From assembly GCA_945982465.1 (NCBI GenBank), contig CAMFSB010000122.1, positions 1 through 5,696 on the forward strand: a DNA stretch of 5,696 nucleotides, written 5' to 3'. The notes beneath the pieces are model-generated. The model was not told the DNA's origin. It did not search any database and worked only from the letters and a program-made list of their open reading frames with translations. Origin of the DNA: an uncultured Faecalibacterium sp. GTDB lineage: Bacteria; Bacillota; Clostridia; Oscillospirales; Ruminococcaceae. Position 1 is the first letter of the stretch, and each line of letters opens with the position of its first letter. Of the stretch, positions 4,284-5,696 are shown one piece after another. Position numbers and translations under genes: made by a program.

Positions 4284-5570
4284 ATGCGAATATGGAAGAT
4301 CCTGCTGCGCGCCGCGGCAGCCTGCCTGACGCTGGCGCTGCTGGCGGGCTGCACCGCTTCGGCCAGCCCCAATGTGGAGGAACTGCTGCGCGCGCCCCAG
4401 CTTTCGGGCGAATACAGCTCGATCAAGGCCGTGCTGGACAATTACCTGGGCGAGAGCGCCCAGCTCAAATACCCCAATACCGGCAACTTCCTTTCGCCCT
4501 ATCTTTCCGGCGACTGGGACGGCGACGGCGCGGCCGATATGCTGGTGCTGTACCAGACCAGCGCTTCGGCCAATGTGTGCCTGGCCGTGCTGCAAAAGAA
4601 CGCCGACGGCGCGTGGCAGGTGGCCGGCACCGCCGAGGGCCTTTCCAACACGGTGCAAAGCGTGCGCCTTGCCTCGCTGCGCGGCGGCAGCGAGAACCAG
4701 ATCATGGTGGGCTATTCCACCCAGGGCGACGAGTATCTGGCCGTGTATACCTACGAAAACGGGGAGCTGCAGACCATTCTGCAGCAGACCTACACCCAGT
4801 ACATCGTGGAGGATATCACCGGCAGCGGCGGCGAGGATTTGGTTTTGCTTTCGGACGATGCCGCCGCCGAAAAGCTGCAGGTGCAGCTTCTGACGGCGGG
4901 CGAGGACGGCTTTACGTTGGTGCAGGCGCTGGGCCTTTCGTCGGAGCAGTTCACCGGCTGTGCAGCCATCAGCGCGGGCCGCGGCTCCAACGGCAAGACC
5001 TACCTGGTGCTGGACGGCTGGACCGGCGCCACCGGCACCTCGCTGGCGTCGGTGGTGCTGTGCTACGACCAGTATGCCCGCCAGCTGGAGGCGGCGGATC
5101 TGCCGGGGACCGAGGACCTGTACACCGATTCGCTGCGCTACGTGGGCCTGTTGACCAGCCGTGATCTGGACGGCGACGGCGTGGTGGAGATCCCGACCCA
5201 GCCCGACGAGGCCGGCCAGCTCAACCTCTCGCAGGACAAGCGCATGGACTTTGTGGTCTGGCACGATTTTACCAAGCGCTATTCCGAAAAGAGCTTTGGC
5301 CTGCTGGATGAGGAATACGGCTATTACATCGCACTGCCCACGCTGTGGCAGGGCAACCTGCTTTTGACCGACGGCGAAACCGAAGGCTCGGTGGAGCTGC
5401 GCAATCTTTCGGGCGATGAGCTGTACCTGACGCTGCGCGTGGCCAGCCGGATCACGCCCGGCTGGTACCGGCTGGGGACGGTGGCGTCCGGCCAGATCCA
5501 GGTGCAGCTGGGGCCGGATGCGGACGAACTGACGGTGGCGCAGCTGAGCCAGTCGCTGCACATCCTGTAA
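4284..5570 (+). CDS. Lipoprotein with FG-GAP/VCBS-like calcium-binding motifs
   Basis: The 428-residue protein is exported and lipid-anchored. A basic start (MRIWK), a hydrophobic core (7-20) and the lipobox LLAGC with Cys23 are clear. The mature part has acidic loop motifs typical of FG-GAP/VCBS beta-propeller blades: DWDGDGAAD (77-85) and DLDGDGVVE (294-302), plus a degenerate copy DITGSGGED (177-185). Each leads into a hydrophobic strand or equivalent stretch. These loops often bind Ca2+. The C-terminal part (about 320-428) is a separate, mostly beta-looking region ending in SQSLHIL and has no motif I recognise. A purine-rich site AGAGGGGG (4269-4276) lies 7 bases before the ATG, behind a dedicated promoter. 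Fifty bases downstream a response-regulator-like gene begins, so a surface-sensing or signalling role is possible but inferred. Export and anchoring are firm; function is unknown. Confidence 0.88.
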   Translation: MRIWKILLRAAAACLTLALLAGCTASASPNVEELLRAPQLSGEYSSIKAVLDNYLGESAQLKYPNTGNFLSPYLSGDWDGDGAADMLVLYQTSASANVCLAVLQKNADGAWQVAGTAEGLSNTVQSVRLASLRGGSENQIMVGYSTQGDEYLAVYTYENGELQTILQQTYTQYIVEDITGSGGEDLVLLSDDAAAEKLQVQLLTAGEDGFTLVQALGLSSEQFTGCAAISAGRGSNGKTYLVLDGWTGATGTSLASVVLCYDQYARQLEAADLPGTEDLYTDSLRYVGLLTSRDLDGDGVVEIPTQPDEAGQLNLSQDKRMDFVVWHDFTKRYSEKSFGLLDEEYGYYIALPTLWQGNLLLTDGETEGSVELRNLSGDELYLTLRVASRITPGWYRLGTVASGQIQVQLGPDADELTVAQLSQSLHIL

Positions 5571-5579
5571 GCACACAAC

Positions 5580-5596
5580 CCCGGCCCGCAGCCGGG
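5580..5596 (+). other. Short hairpin after the lipoprotein gene
   Basis: CCCGGC (5580-5585) pairs with GCCGGG (5591-5596) around a 5-base loop, starting 10 bases after the lipoprotein stop. No U-tract follows, and a ribosome binding site comes soon after. It is therefore more likely a weak attenuator or 3'-end stabiliser than a full terminator, and the downstream gene could be co-transcribed. Confidence 0.4.
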
Positions 5597-5619
5597 AGCG
5601 AAAGGAGAGTCGTACCAGT

Positions 5620-5696
5620 ATGCCACGTGTTGTGGTAGGGGACGCAGAAGCGAGCATCCGCGAGAGGCTCGCTTTGAGCCTGCGCAGAAAGGGGAT
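5620..5696 (+). CDS. Probable response regulator, N-terminal fragment (cut by window end)
   Basis: Only 25 complete codons are present. The product begins MPRVVVGDAEASIRERLALS and continues LRRKG. A short hydrophobic strand, an acidic turn, then the SIR-start of an amphipathic helix is the opening pattern of a two-component receiver domain, as in IVDDEASIRELL-type proteins. AGGAG (5603-5607) precedes the ATG by 12 bases, which is slightly long. The usual adjacent acidic pair appears altered (GDAE rather than DDE/DDD), leaving Asp8 and Glu10. The phosphoacceptor Asp and output domain lie outside the window, so the regulator class is unknown. Position behind the lipoprotein, with no clear terminator between, suggests one operon. 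Confidence 0.6.
   Translation, partial: MPRVVVGDAEASIRERLALSLRRKG

Noticed and set aside
3501..5657. 718-residue open frame on the minus strand
   Set aside because: It covers the ZIP gene, a promoter, the lipoprotein gene and part of the next gene in antisense. It is low-complexity with no ribosome binding site or recognisable family.

Overview
The window looks like chromosomal DNA from a GC-rich, Gram-positive gut Clostridia member of the Oscillospiraceae/Ruminococcaceae kind (Faecalibacterium-, Gemmiger- or Subdoligranulum-like). This is inferred from strong G/C preference at third codon positions, purine-rich Shine-Dalgarno sites, a lipobox lipoprotein, sigma-A type promoters with TATACT -10 boxes and GC-rich spacers. 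It is a lineage guess, not a demonstrated placement. All supported genes are on the + strand; the long minus-strand open frames are GC-driven shadows.

Layout. Positions 1-508 hold no credible gene: a GC-rich, hairpin-rich spacer with a terminator-like structure at 301-335, then a very good promoter (398-426) and leader for an HSL-family alpha/beta-hydrolase (509-1522), closed by a strong intrinsic terminator (1558-1592). A second GC-rich spacer (1593-1852) leads to an extended -10 promoter (1853-1880). That promoter probably drives a three-gene unit: a GtrA-family four-helix membrane protein (1907-2362), a 51-residue single-helix membrane peptide with a CxxC tail (2449-2604), and deoxyribose-phosphate aldolase DeoC (2601-3266), whose start codon overlaps the peptide's stop. 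A 117-base gap holds a long hairpin (3334-3377) that could both terminate the deoC transcript and bury the ribosome binding site of a ZIP-family metal transporter (3384-4232). A second extended -10 promoter begins in the 3' end of the transporter gene and drives a lipoprotein with Ca-binding-like DxDGDG motifs (4284-5570). The start of a probable response regulator (5620 to the window edge) follows.

How the genes work together. No single pathway links them. DeoC feeds deoxyribose 5-phosphate into central metabolism, the ZIP protein moves divalent metal, the hydrolase cleaves small esters, GtrA-like proteins are usually tied to lipid-linked sugar or cell-surface glycan traffic, and the lipoprotein plus response regulator may be a surface/signalling pair. 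I see no convincing new multi-gene system. The most interesting signals are regulatory: a near-identical 20-base promoter/start-site block in front of two unrelated genes, and a leader hairpin with a possible duplicated competing arm in front of the metal transporter. The small peptide coupled to deoC is the best candidate for an undescribed gene.
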